Shown here: piece by piece, positions 44,439 through 56,425 of the stretch
Layout: every line of letters starts with the position of its first letter
Numbering within the stretch: position 1 is the stretch's first letter
Translations under genes and position numbers: made by a program
Assembly: GCA_949130495.1 (NCBI GenBank)
Contig: OX422222.1
Span: 279,362,109 to 279,426,108, forward strand
DNA length: 64,000 bases
From: Sambucus nigra
Lineage: Eukaryota > Streptophyta > Magnoliopsida > Dipsacales > Adoxaceae
Direction: 5' to 3'
Notes under the pieces: generated by a model
What the model saw: only the letters and a program-made list of their open reading frames with translations
Told to the model about the DNA's origin: nothing
Databases searched by the model: none

Positions 44439-46803
44439 TGTAACGCCTCGACCCCGATTTAGATTACCGTTGGAATAACCCAAATCCAAAATGGGGTTTT
44501 AAAGGGGGGGAGGGGGAAAAGTTTACTTTATTATTTAAGAAAAATATTTATTTAATTGATTTAAGGACATGGTATTCATATATCAAATTTTAATTTAAAA
44601 AGAATAAACGTTTGATATGCCTAATAAATTCAACTTATGAATTTGTCCATGAAAAATCATGTAATACCACACTTAATGTGCCGAAATAACGTTCACTGAG
44701 TAAGACAACACAATAGTCCAAATTCCTTGATAAAATTCCAAAATATTAATTAAAGTGTTATAAATCTTAAACATATTATGAAACGGTCAACAGAGTGTCT
44801 AACATCGAGTCACACCCTCTGCATCCTTACCAAGATCCTTTCCAGTGTCACCAACAGAAGTACCTGGGGTGGGAAAAGTAAACGGGTGAGTGAATGCCCA
44901 GTAGGGTGGGAAATACTAAGAAATAATTTGATAATAAATATAATATACATATACAATGTCTTTCGGTATTTTATAAAATAATTTCCAATTCATTAAATGT
45001 TAATACAACTACATGCAATGCACTCGGGCTATTTGCCCAACTCATACTTAAGTATTTTTCATGTCTCGTGCCAGAGACTTAACTTATTAATCCAACTATG
45101 TTGTCATTTAATAAGATCCATTTATTCAAATTCATTAATCCATTCATTTTCCCAATCATTCATGAATATTACTTTTATTACTTTGGGATTTGCCAACATC
45201 CAGGATTTCACGACCTTTCACCGTCGGTATCGAGCACACATATGTTATGCTGGCCAGGTTGTTTGGGGTCTTTCACCACTAGGGACGTCATTCCCTCCTT
45301 CAAAATGATTTTACTAGCATTTAAAGTAAAGAAACATTATCTTCCACTATTTTTTCACATAATTACAAAAATTGTCATTGCGCTATTTTTACACCAAAAA
45401 TGCATCTTTTAAATTTATTTTCAAGGAAAAAACATATCTTTATAAGACCTTAATGTTTTTCTGTAATATTATACTCATTTAATCATAAACTTAATTATTA
45501 AATTACCATTTTAACTTAGGGTTCAAATATAAGGTTTTAAATGAGTTTTCTACACCATTTTAAGTCATTATCATCACTTTTTAACATCATCAAAAAAGGG
45601 GCTGAAATTTATCATTCTTTCAAAACATCATGAGATGTATCTATTTCATTTCAAAACATATCATTTATCACGGCTAAAAAATTATTCAAGTATATTCACA
45701 TGAAATGAGGATTTCTACCTAAGAAATCCATGCATATGCATTCTACACATTCATATTCAAGTGGTGTATGATTATAACATTTTTTTTTAATAATTTTCAT
45801 GTTCTAATCATTCATTTATACAAGCATGATATTAGAAAATTTAATCAACAAAGCTAGTTCATTTTAACAGATAAAAGCGTGGGTTTGCATAATAGATATT
45901 ACAAGAACTAGCAATTTTTTTACAAGAAATCATCTTTCATCAACATGGGTGTTTTAAGCTTTTGAAAATATAAATTTAGGAAGAGGAAAACACTACTTGA
46001 TTTATGAAGAGAAGATAACTTTGGAGAAGAAAACTTCAAGTCCTCCTAGAATGCTCCTAAACTCAACTTCTATGCTCCCAAAATCAAGCTTTCAAGCAAC
46101 ACCAAGTTGCCCCACCCCTTGTGTGATGTTTTAATGGAGTTTTGAGCTTCTTTAATGGAGTTTGAGGAGAGAGAATATGGTTATAAGTGTGAGATACGAA
46201 ATTTAAAATATTTTTTCCCTTGAGGATATAAGAGAGAGGAAGAGGATGGAGGAGTTTATATCTTTTTTTGGTTTACTAGGTTCATGAATCCCCCCACCCT
46301 TAATTATATCGATTTTAAGCTTCCCTTTTCAATATTTTGACTCGTTTAAGTCTCCTAGGCTTGAAAATATAAGTGAAACATGTTTTTTCCTAAGTTGGAA
46401 AATACAAAAGCCAACCACCCAATAAATGAGCCAACCACACCACGTAAAATAATTTTTTTACTATAATTTTGACATAAATCTGTCTAAAATGGGATCTAAA
46501 CCATTTTTTTTAGGATGACTAAGAAGGGAAAGTTGTTCAAAATTAGTTTTACACTTGTCTGCAAATTTCATATTTTTCTGAGCACTTTCATTTTTTTGAC
46601 CAAAAAATGATTTATTTAATTTTTTTTACATATATATATATGTCCCAAATTGCGTAAAACATTACCAAGGTGCTTAAATAAACCATATAAACACAAATAA
46701 ATTTCCATGTGAGACATGCAAATGTAGATTTTTTTTGTTAATGGCACGTTGACATATAAATAGGTCAAAATACAAGTACATAATAAAAAGTGCGGGTATT
46801 ACA
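44439..46803 (-). repeat. LTR B of chromovirus array, 2365 bp (5' LTR)
   Basis: Minus strand begins TGTAATACCCGCAC at 46803 and ends GAGGCGTTACA at 44439. It matches LTR A except for scattered changes, a missing block of about 280 bases at 45296, and a shorter C-run at 46290. Confidence 0.92.
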
Positions 46804-48713
46804 TCTAATTTCCCTTAAAAGGAAACTACACCAGCGCTTGACTACTCCCGTTAGTCTCATCGCTTATCTTAGGTGTGCTAACTCTAATTGCACAAATATA
46901 ATTGGATCATTGCGTACCCCATACGAAATTCTATCCGAAAAACTCCAATCTCATTTATAACTGCCCCAAAGCATATTCTTCATCTTTATATACTACGCCC
47001 TTTCCATTTCGGGCAGTATATAAAATAAACTTACCAAGGTGTCCACACACCCTTTAATCCGTGCTTATCCGCACACTATTGCAAATGTCTGACATATAAT
47101 ACTCTCTCTAAACAATGGGCCTCATTTCCTCGGCCTGGTACTAACACATGGGTCTTTGTAACCCGAATAATTCAAAATTCAATTTTTCTTATACATGGAA
47201 ATCCAATCCTTCTTAAAGTTAACCCACCAATCTTCTCGTGGTTAACTCACTATAATCTTCCTAAAACAGTGCCACATGACCCACTGGCCTAGCTTCCTAA
47301 TAACCCTACGATCGATGTGTTTCCTTCACACGTTAAATGAGTAATATCCTAACTATATCCCTAGTGCCGAAGACCTCTCTCAACTTTTGAAATTTGCTCG
47401 GTTTAATGTATGGGACGTCTCGCAAAGCAAAATCTAAACAAGGAACCCTCCTGTTACACTACTCCCTCGCATCATCAATCATCGAGATATAACGGCCTAA
47501 GGCACACCATCGGGACGATCTAAAATCCTACCTCGCTAATCTACTAATGTACCTCTACCACTATGTCTTTCCATCTTGGGGAAATTGAAAGTCCAACTAA
47601 TCGGGGCGCCTACTCTCTGCAAAAGTGTTACGAACATCATACCCAAGGATTCATGTGAGAAAATGAGTTTTGGTGAAATGATTTCATAGAAATTGGATGT
47701 GATATTTATAACATATGAAATCTGAAAAAAATTGAACCCCATATGATGTAAATAATATTAATATATATTAATTCATCGAAAAGATGTGATCTTGAATGGT
47801 TGTTGTGAGGATTAAATAAACCATGAAATTGAATTAAGATAATTTTTTAATCTGCCAGAAATTTTAGCATGACTTCAAATGCATGCCATTTTCTTTATGA
47901 TTTGAATTAGATGATCATTTATGAATGAAACTCAAGGTATGGAAGTTAGATTTCTAATGAGAATTTAATTAGGTCAATTGGACTTATGTAGAGTGAGTTA
48001 TAGTTGTTTTAGTGCAAGGTGTTTAAGCTGCCAGAATAGTTGAGTTACAGAAATTTTATAGACAATTCAAATGCATGCCATATTTAGATGATGATATATG
48101 CATGAAACCAAAGGTATGGAAGTTATATTTCTAATGATCTTTGAATGAGTTCAATTGGACTAATGTATAGTGAGTTATAGCTATTTTAGTGCAAGGTGTT
48201 TAAGCTACCGGAACAGCTGAGTTACGAAAATTTTATAGATAATTCAAATGCATGTCATTTTCTGTGTAATTTGAATTATATGATAAGATATGCATGAAAA
48301 GAAATTTATGGAAGTTATATTTCTAATGAGCTTTGAATGAGGTAAATTGGACTTATGTAGAGTGAGTTATAACTGCTTTAGTGCATGGTGTTTAAGCTGC
48401 CAGAACAGTTGAGTTATAAAAATTTTATAGACAATTCAAATGCATGCCATTTTCTATTTACTTTGAATTAGATGATGATGATATATAGATGAAACGAAAG
48501 GTATGGAAGTTATCTTTATAATGAACTTTGAATGAGGTCAATTACAATTATGTAGAGTGAGTTATAGTTGTTTTAGTGCAAGGTGTGTAATCTTCCATAA
48601 ATTAAAGTTGTGAGGATTTGTGATTTTTAACAGTTCTAATGGGAAAAGGACCCTTGGGATTCGAATAGGAATTTCGAATGTAATTGGGATATGAGATAAT
48701 TGTGATAAGCTTA
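46804..48713 (-). repeat. Degenerate LTR-like repeat, left part
   Basis: No gene. Words at 47420-47460, read in reverse complement, match the solo LTR at 11920-11975 ('ccttgtttngattt...ctttgcgaga'), so part is a diverged relative of that LTR family. The right half is the 178-196-bp tandem repeat listed separately. The last five bases, GCTTA (48709-48713), are the target duplication of the element at 48714. Confidence 0.45.
47860..48620. repeat. Tandem repeat, 178-196-bp units, four copies
   Basis: Each unit includes GGTATGGAAGTTATATTTCT, 'gaggtcaattggacttatg', 'gagtgagttatagttgtttt' and 'aattcaaatgcatgccattt'. Successive 'tatggaagtta' words lie at about 47937, 48115, 48306 and 48502. Two further copies are at 60290-60640. 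Confidence 0.85.
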
Positions 48714-49116
48714 TGTGGTGACAATTATTGTGCAACACAAATAAATAAGAAGAAAGCATTCACCAAGTAAGAACAAGGAATATAAAATGACAATCACATA
48801 ACAAAGGATGACGTTGTTTAGCAAAGATGTGCCTACGTCCACGGTGGTGCAGTCGATATTATTTCTATATACTCCGAAGAGTAATTACAAAGAATACCAC
48901 TTTTCCTTTTGCCCCGAACCTAGGGTTTAATATATACATGTACATTTAGGTTAGTGGGGGTGATGGTTTCCCCACGTCTTCCATCCTTCCCATAACTTCC
49001 CTTCAAGGGAACGTGGGAAGAGACTGCATCAAAATAAAAAGTGGGGGGCCTAGACTTTGGGTCGCTAGAATTGGGCTACTCGTCTAGGCCCATGGTATTA
49101 ATTCTAGGTACCCACA
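48714..49116 (-). repeat. 3' LTR of Tat element 3 (403 bp)
   Basis: TGTGGTGACAATT...GGTACCCACA. Next to it at 49117-49126 the minus strand has AACTTAGGGGAAAT, a polypurine tract, fixing it as the 3' LTR. Confidence 0.92.
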
Positions 49117-49500
49117 ATTTCCCCTAAGTTTGTTGGGCCATGTTCATGGGCTCAATAAATTTAAATGATTAGCCATAATGGTTCTTTTGCAATTCTTTAG
49201 AAACTGTGAAGCTGGTTTTGGCGGCACCCACTTCGTATCTTGTGCACTATGATTAGCAGAACTTGAAGGTTTATTGGATTAGGTACTTTTCTATCGTCGT
49301 TTCAATTTTTCCAGCACTTTCTCATTCCTTGTGAGTTCTAGTACTTCGTATCTCCTTCTCTCAACCTCTATTCTCGTTGCTTTCTCGTCTTTTGGGCTCG
49401 CGCTTCTTCATCATTCGAATTGATCTTCTATCTTGTAAGTTTCTTGTACTTTTTCTCTGTGCTTTATCTTTGAGTTTGTAGTTTTCTAGGGTTTTCCAAT

Positions 49501-50616
49501 GGCGAAGATTGGGCATAGGTCGGTTTTCGAGTTTAGGGAGTTTTACAATATTCCTGAGTGGGTAGATATTGAGTGATGTTCCTCCCCTCCTAGAAATATT
49601 AGGGAGATAGATGATGCCCACTGGATCCATGTTCTGTTGCTTTCCCAGGGGGGACTCACTTTTCCTCCCAATGACTTGTTTTTGCATTTCTTTGGCTATT
49701 TTAATATTGTTCATGCACAATGCTCGCCCAATGTGTGGAAAATAGTAAATGGCGTATATAGGATAAATCAATTGTATGGAACTAGGTTAGGGCTCGTCGA
49801 AATTTTTTTTTGCTACTCCTTTTCTCGAACTAGTTCTGGTGTCCTTTACCTCAAAGCCAAGAGCCCTGACAGGGTATTGGTAGTAAATCTACCTGATTCC
49901 CATAAGGACTATTGGCAAGAGGGTTTCCTTGTTAGAAATTGGCAGTTTTCTTCCCGACTTGAAGGGTCAAGGTCTGAGAGGTTCTCTGTTCCCTTTTATG
50001 GGGAGGAATACATAGGTAGATATTGTACTGTTGTTTCGACTTTTATTGATTTGTGATCTTTCTAACTCTTCTTTGCTTTTTCTTTCACAACGAGGTCGAA
50101 GAACTTAGGACCTGCACTCAGCGAGGTCCGTCTTTCAGAATTGATAAAGGCTTGGAACATCAGAGAGCCTTTAGGTGACGGCGAGCATCCCAGGTCTGCT
50201 GCCTTCCTGCTTGAGTACAAGAACATTGGCTCCAGCTTCATAGCAAGGCCTGTGGATAGTATCCTAGAGTTTAGTTCACCTGAAGAGACTGCTGCAAGTC
50301 CTATCCAATTGGATGAGGAAGAGGGCAGCTCTGAGAGTGACATTGTAGGAGCTGTAAGTGATTTGCGGGGAGAGAGCTCTAGTAGTAGAAGCTCCTCTGA
50401 TCGTAGGGAGGTTTATGAAGCTCTAGGGTCATCGAGCACTTCCAGCAGTTCGAGTGAAGGAATGGTTCCACCCCGGCAGAACCTGATCCGAGATGATGAT
50501 GATGAAGACCATATGCTCCTCGTTCAGAGGTCGAAGAAATAAAAATCTGCCTCGGGGGTTCTGGCTACTGGTTCTCGGTTTCCTACTCAGGAGAGGAAGA
50601 GGAAGGAAGAGGAGCA

Positions 50617-50669
<53 letters not shown>

Positions 50670-51691
50670 GGGAAGAAGAGAGGAAGAAAATGGAGGAGAA
50701 ACGGAAGGTAGAAGAGAGGAGGAGGAAAGAGAGCGAGAAGGAGGAGGAGAAAAGGAGGGCTAAAGTGAGGATGAAGGCCGGGTAGGCCTTAGTCCCGGTG
50801 TCTGCTCTGCCCGAGGGGGCCTCTGTGGAAATTTCTCCCCAGCTGGCCCCAGCTCTGCTCGAGAGAGCTGTCCTCCCGGCTGATCACCACAGGGCAGTAG
50901 GGTCAGAGCACTTGGCCCTTCAGGCTAGTTAGAGGCTTGCTCTAGTAAGGTTTTTCCCTTTTTCTCTTATGTTATTCTGACTTCTCTCATTTTCCACTTC
51001 TAATGCCTTCTCTTTTCTGCAGTTTGTTACTGACTTCGCCGTGCTGTATTATTCACGCGATGAGCTGGTGAAGAAGAATAGTGAGTTGGATCAAGAGAAC
51101 TCCGCCCTGAAGCTGAAGGGTAAAGAGCTCGAGGGTAACCTCAAAGCCGTTGAAGCTGCTCGGATTTCATCCAACTTGGCTCTTGCCACTGCTAACAAGG
51201 AGAAGGACGCTGCAGTCCAAGATCTGAAGGATCTGAGGCAGGCGTATGACTTGGTTTGCTCGAGCAAACTTACAATCGTTGAGGAGAATAGGGTGCTCTC
51301 TGAAGAGCTAAAGAAGAAGAAGTCCGAGGCTGTTACCGCCAAGGAAGACTCTTACAATTCTGGCTGGGCTGCAGCACATGAGGATGCTGAAGTTCAGATA
51401 GGCTATATTAGCCGTCTGAACTTAAAGAAAGGATGGAATAAGGCTCTCATTACTGCTGGAGTGGATGTTTTATCTCATCTTTTTGACGAGCACGACCCAG
51501 GGCCGAGGCTAGTCGTAGATGAGGACCCTGCCCTAGCTGTTGAAGGCTCTGATCCTGTTCCTCAGGCATCCCCTGCTGACGTTTCTCCTGTTGAGGTGAC
51601 AGAGACCTCCCTTACCGAGGGCAGTGCTCCTATTAATGCTGATAAGGGGACAGGGCCATCAACCTCTGGGCCACCTGAGGTTGCTAATTAG
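49501..51691 (+). pseudogene. Antisense gene of Tat element 3: Transposase_28-type and coiled-coil protein
   Basis: ATG at 49503 (MAKIGHRSVFEFREFYNIPE, then a TGA). The domain GGLTFPPNDLFLHFFGYFN and HAQCSPNVWKIVNGVYRI matches the 'putative gypsy type transposon' family (Transposase_28), where F-L/N-P-N-x-W is conserved. A second exon starts near 50094 (LSELIKAWNIREPLGDGE) and continues with a Ser-rich acidic part. A lysine/arginine/glutamate stretch coincides with a GA microsatellite. A last exon after a TCTGCAG acceptor at 51022 gives a long coiled coil (DELVKKNSELDQENSALKLK ... VEENRVLSEELKKKKSEA). It ends at TAG 51689-51691. Stops near 49578, 50540, 50783 and 50930 show decay. Function unknown. 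Confidence 0.7.
50620..50664. repeat. (GA)n microsatellite
   Basis: About 22 GA units, read as Arg-Glu repeats within the antisense gene. Confidence 0.95.
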
Positions 51692-51847
51692 TAATCTGAT
51701 AGGATTGCTTTGTATTTTTATTTTTTCCAGTCTGTAAACTTTCTTTTTTCAGTTCGATGTAATTTTAATTTTCATTAATGAAAAAGGCTTCATTTCTGCT
51801 TGTACTTATTTGTCCCTTTCTCTTCTTTTTCTTTCTCTCGCTTGTAG

Positions 51848-52714
51848 TTAGTTGATGTGGATGATTACATTACTGCTACTTCCTAGTTGGGTAGGACCCT
51901 TGGTCCCAATGCGAGTCCCGATGTTCTCCAGGCCTTCGTTAAACTTTGCAAGTCCCTTAGGTCTAGAAATCAGAAGTATAAGGAGCAATCTAAGCTCGTG
52001 GCCAAGCTGAAGGACAGGCTCGAGGAGATGGAGGACATTGGTGCTTCAGTGCAAGAGGAGGTCAATATGCTGAGGACAAAACTATTAGAGGCCTCCAAGA
52101 TCAACCAAGTAGGGGAGGTTCTTCAGAAGGAGAATGAAGACCTGAGGAGAGAAGTCTTATGACTCAGGGAGCATGCGTCGAGCACTGTTCAAGCAGTGTT
52201 GCAAGGCTCCTCATCATCGTGAACTAGAGCTGGTCATAATGTTACTCCTCCTATGTCGCGAAGTCCCACTCGTCCTCCCCTTCCGAGAGCTGGTAGGAGC
52301 ACCAGGAATAGAAATAGGGAAGCAGAAGAACTTTGCCATAGGGAAATGGAAGAACTCCGCGGTGATGTTCAGCGAGCATATGTAATCGCTGCTGGGCTTC
52401 AAAGGGACATGACTAGGTTGCGACACTTGTTCAAGAAAGGCCCTCGGCAAGCGTGGGCTGACGGTGATGATCAAGGCTGGTCGGATGCTCCAACAAGGCT
52501 GTCTGAGTTTGAGGAGTTTTTTTTTATCAGGGGGTGGCTAAGTGCCTTGAAGGAGCTTCAAGTCCCGAGGAACTCGGTGCTATGGTATCGTCATGAGATG
52601 TCTTCCTCCACCCTGATTCCTAACCCATTCTGGAGGGATGATCGATGGATCCCATCGATGTTATTCCTTGGAAATTACTGTAATCGGATGCGAATGAGGC
52701 TGTGGAGGAGTTAG
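51848..52714 (+). pseudogene. Second part of antisense unit, coiled-coil and Arg-rich protein
   Basis: Reads DVLQAFVKLCKSLRSRNQKY, SKLVAKLKDRLEEMEDIGAS, a stop, then RSPTRPPLPRAGRSTRNRN, EMEELRGDVQRAYVIAAGLQ and FIRGWLSALKELQVP. It ends at 52714. This is either a 3' exon set of the gene upstream (past its stop) or a separate gene. Two in-frame stops at about 52162 and 52222. No enzyme motif seen. Confidence 0.5.
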
Positions 52715-53429
52715 CTCCTTCTCCTAATGACGGACGAAGAGCTCGAGTTGCTGATTATCTTGCTCGGAGGCTTCCACCCCATTGAGATTTTGCCAGTTGC
52801 TATATTTTTTTTTGTATTTTTGATAATATAAATGCTTTGGGCGAGCTCGCCGACACAGCATGTATTACCATTGTTGTAAGTATGATGGATTAATGAAAAG
52901 TTTGTGTTTGGGGCAATTTTGTCGACTAAACGTGTGCATCCTCTTTCCATATTCTTGCTGCTCTATAATCTTTTTTTGTTTTATCATGCAAGTGTCCCCC
53001 CAGTCCAGTATAATACAAAGATACCATTGTGCTCCACTTTACCTTTTAGGTTGTGTCGTCACACTCCCTTAGGCCTAAGTGGGGCAATTGGCGAGGACAC
53101 ACCTGGTGTTGGACGTCTTCATCCGATCAGGATTTTACTCAATCGAAGTAGGTTTGACGACCAGTATAGAATTTGGTTGTATTGCCTAAGGATCCCCTGT
53201 AGGGCTTCATATATTACCAGGGGAAATGCTAAGAGGTCTCTCGTGTTTTATGACGATGACCTGAGGAGGGGTATTTCCCTACTATAGTGATTAATGTGCC
53301 TGTTATTTAGAAAAGATGTGCGATAAATGCAGTTGTTACCAATCAGAGTATAACCAATTAAGTATCTTTCATTAGTAATAAGGGAAATGAACTTTTATTT
53401 TCATAACAAAAGAATACAAGAAAAAGATC
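52715..53429. other. Convergent intergenic stretch of Tat element 3
   Basis: It separates the 3' ends of the antisense genes (+) and pol (-). A plus-strand open stretch at 52904-53287 shows no known domain. No other feature. Confidence 0.4.
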
Positions 53430-55150
53430 TAAAAATAGAATTTCTTGAGATTAGCTGTGTTCCATGCTCGTGGTATTTCTCTTCCCTCCATCATTTCCAA
53501 GTGATAGGCACCTTGCAGATCGTCTTTAGTTATATTAAAGGGTCCTTCCCAGTTTGGGCCTAGCTTGTCGTCTGACGACTTCACTGTGCTGCCCAGGACT
53601 TTCCTTAGAATATAGTCACCAACTCGGAATGTTCTCGGGTTAACCCTTTTGTTGTACTGCTTTACGAGCTATTGCTGATAGCTCACTAGCTTCACTAGGG
53701 CAAGTTCTCTGCACTCGTCGGCTAGGTCGAGTTCGGCGAGAAATGCCTCATCATTCTGGCCTTGGTCAACAAGGTTAGATCTCATTATTGGCAAACCCTC
53801 TTCTAGTGGGATGACTGCTTCCATGGCATATGTCAGCGAAAATGGGGTTTCTCCTGTTGCTCATCACGGAGTGGTTCGGTACGCCCATAGGATATGGGGT
53901 AGCTCTATTACCTATGCGCCTTTGTCTCGCTCTAATTGCTTTTTCAATCCATCGATCACAGTTTTGTTGGAAGCTTTATCTTGGCCATTGCTCTGAGGGT
54001 AGGCCACCGAAATGAAGTGGTGCCTGATCCCGTGTTCGTTATAGAAGTCCTGAAAGGGGCCACTTTTGAATTGTGTTCCATTATCGGTGATGATGGTTTT
54101 GGGAATTCCAAATCGAGTGATTATATTCCTCCATATGAACCTTATCATATCAGCATCTCAAATGTTCGCCAGGGGTTCTTCCTTGATCCATTTGGTGAAG
54201 TAGTCAGTCGTAACCAATAGATATTTGCGATTGCCGGCAGCGGCAGGCAATGGTCCCACGATGTCTATTCCCCATTGGGCGAAGGGCCATGGGCTGGATA
54301 GGGACTTTAGGTCGCTGGTGGGTTGATGGGCCATAGGAGCTTGGAGTTGGCATTTTAGGCATTTGCGGACATATACTGCAGAGTCCTTTTGCATATATGG
54401 CCACCAATAGCCTTCCTTCATTGCTCTAAAGGATAGAGACCTTCCTCCGACATGACTTCCACAGATTCCTTCATGAAGCTCGTGTAGCACTTGCTCGACA
54501 TCACCTGGGTGGATGCATCTAAGGTAGGGACCGGAGAAGGATTTCTTATATAAGTCGCCTCCTGTGGATAAGTGAAAGCGAGCAGCTTTGACTCTTATCT
54601 GGTGGGCAGTTTTCTTGTCATCTGGGAGCGTTACGTCCTTTAAATAGTCCCTTAAGGGGTCCATCCAGCTGGGGGCTGACCCCACCTGGAGTATCTGTTC
54701 CACGTTTGGTAGCTTACTATTGTGGTTAATGCTCGGACAAATGAGGAAATCGATGGGGATGATCCTTTTTAGGTCAAAGTTAACTGCCGAACTCAAGGCT
54801 GCTAAGGCATCAGCATGACTATTTTTCCCCCTGGGAAACTGCTGGATGTTGATCTCTTCAAAGCTTGTCATTAATTTTTTCACTAAGGCGAGGTAGGCTA
54901 CCATTCTTTCATCCTTTGCATTGTAATCTCCACTTATCTGATTGGAGACTAGTTGAGAATCTCCGAACACCTGTAAATGTTTTGCTCCTAGATTTTGCGC
55001 CTTTTGGAGACCGGCTATTAGGGCTTCGTACTCTGCTTCATTGTTGGAGGATGAAAATCCAAGCCTGATTCCTTGCTCAGGGATTGTGTTTTCTAGAGTG
55101 ATGAGAACAACGCCTACCCCTGCCCCCCTTTGAGTTGGAGGCTCCATCAA
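53430..55150 (-). pseudogene. Archaeal-type RNase H and integrase of Tat element 3
   Basis: RNase H: the first Asp (FIDGA) lies before a G-run frameshift at about 55130; then [30 protein letters not shown] and [13 protein letters not shown], so the acidic residues are kept. Integrase: [14 protein letters not shown] and CLKCQLQAP (zinc site), [14 protein letters not shown] (first Asp), a TGA after EEPLANI, ITDNGTQFKSGPF (second Asp) and PQSNGQDKASNKTV. The catalytic Glu expected in NGQAE is Lys here (NGQDK). The tail YNKRVNPRTFRVGDYILRKV and GPNWEGPF ends near 53430. One stop lies at about 53672. Confidence 0.9.
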
Positions 55151-55190
55151 TGAAGAGTTTCCAGGTTTCCTCTGTTGACTGGTTCTTCTC

Positions 55191-55601
55191 TTACCTTGTT
55201 GGTCGAAGTTGGTCGGAGAGTTCTTCGCCTGTGAATTCGTCTATGAAATCAGCAAGGATCTGACCATTGATAGCTATCCTTGGTGTAAATTGGATGTCAA
55301 ATTGGCCGAGCTCGACTGACCACTTAAACAATCTTCCCGAAAAATCTGCTTTCCTTAGGACCGCCTTAAGGGGATGCGATGTAAGGACGATGATAGTATG
55401 AGCTTCGAAATAATGCTTTAGCTTCCTCGAGGATATTACTAGTGCAAAGGAGAGCTTCTCCAATGGCAGGTACCTTTGCTCGGCGTCTAATAAGGTCTTG
55501 CTTGCATAATAAATGGGGTGTTTGATTCTTGCAACCTCGCATATTAGCGCAGAGCTGACAGTGTGATTAGATACGAAGAGGTACAGGTACAAAGAATCCA
55601 T
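55191..55601 (-). pseudogene. RNase H of Tat element 3
   Basis: Open over 137 codons: LYLFVSNHTVSSALICEVAR, PIYYASKTLLDAEQRYLPLE, HTIIVLTSHPLKAVLRKADF and FDIQFTPRIAINGQILADFI. This is the inactive-like retroviral RNase H that joins the archaeal-type one in Tat pol. Confidence 0.85.
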
Positions 55602-55604
55602 TTG

Positions 55605-55781
55605 TTATGGTATGACAAGCAGCGGTGGAGTGCTTAAGTAGGACTTGAGCTCGTCCAATGCTCGTGAGCAATCTGGGCTCCACTTTATCGTTTTACTCCC
55701 CTTTAGAAGCTGGAAAAAAGGCTTGCACTTCTCGGAGGATTTGGAGATGAAGCGATTTAAGGCAGCGAGCATTCCAGTGAG
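55605..55781 (-). pseudogene. RT connection fragment of Tat element 3
   Basis: Reads LTGMLAALNRFISKSSEKC and PFFQLLKGSKTIKWSPDCS. This is the end of RT (thumb/connection). No palm or YVDD box exists anywhere in the element, so the catalytic part was deleted. Confidence 0.85.
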
Positions 55782-56425
55782 CTTCTGCACGTCTCCGATT
55801 GTGCGAGGGGGTTGCACCCTATTAATTGCATCGATCTAATCTGGATTAGCTTCTATGCCTCTGTTACTAACCAAGTAATACGCCTGCCTCTGCTCGTCGA
55901 CGCTTTCCTGACTGTGATTTTGCTGGGTCGATTTGGAAAGCCTGCATTACTGCTATAAGTTTTTTCATTTCCATTCGAGTTGAGTTTCCTTGTATCTGCT
56001 TAATGTCAGATGCTCCGTGGATTACTGCGAACTCATGTTCGGAATCATCTTCCAGCACATTATCAAGTCTCGCCTCTCTGTTGGCAGCCACTCTTTCTGC
56101 CCTCTTCTGCACGTCCCGGATTGTGCGAGGGGGTTTCACCCTGTTAATTGCATCGATCTAATCTGGATTAGCTTCTACGCCTCTGTTACTAACCAAGTAA
56201 TACGCCTGCCTCTTCTCGTCGATGCTTTCCTGACTGTGATTTTGCTGGGTCTATTTGAAAAGCCTGCATTACTGCTATAAGTTTTTTCATTTCCATTCGA
56301 GCTGAGTTTCCTTGTATCTGCTTAATGTCAGATGCTCCATGGATTACTGCAAACTCATGTCCGGCATCATCTTCCAGCACGTTGTCAGGTCTCGCCTCTC
56401 TGTTGCCAGCCACTCTTTCTGCCCT
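55782..56425 (-). repeat. Tandem duplication of the gag-RT fusion junction, 2 x 322 bp
   Basis: 55782-56103 and 56104-56425 are near-identical (offset 322; for example GTGCGAGGGGGTT at 55801 and 56123). Each carries the gag tail (AVIHGASDIKQIQG, MQAFQIDPAKSQSGK) followed by the RT connection start (NRGVEANP, PPRTI(R/G)DVQK). The duplicated unit therefore contains the deletion junction itself. Confidence 0.9.

Larger units (their letters stand above)
20230..46803 (-). mobile_element. Gag-less chromovirus-like Ty3/gypsy tandem array (LTR B, internal 2, LTR A, internal 1)
   Basis: In minus-strand order: LTR B (46803-44439), PBS, gag-tail scrap, protease, RT, RNase H, integrase with a chromodomain-like tail, polypurine tract, LTR A (24115-21466), PBS, gag-tail scrap, protease, start of RT, then a break at 20230. 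Internal 2 is split by a 16.7-kb CACTA element. The single-RNase H layout and the integrase tail ending GATWEREDDMREKYQ point to chromoviruses of the Tekay/Del kind. Both internal copies lack most of gag, so the family depended on other elements. All genes are broken. Confidence 0.85.

Noticed and set aside
52904..53287. 127-codon plus-strand frame in element 3
   Set aside because: No domain, start context or homology that I recognise; lies in the convergent spacer.
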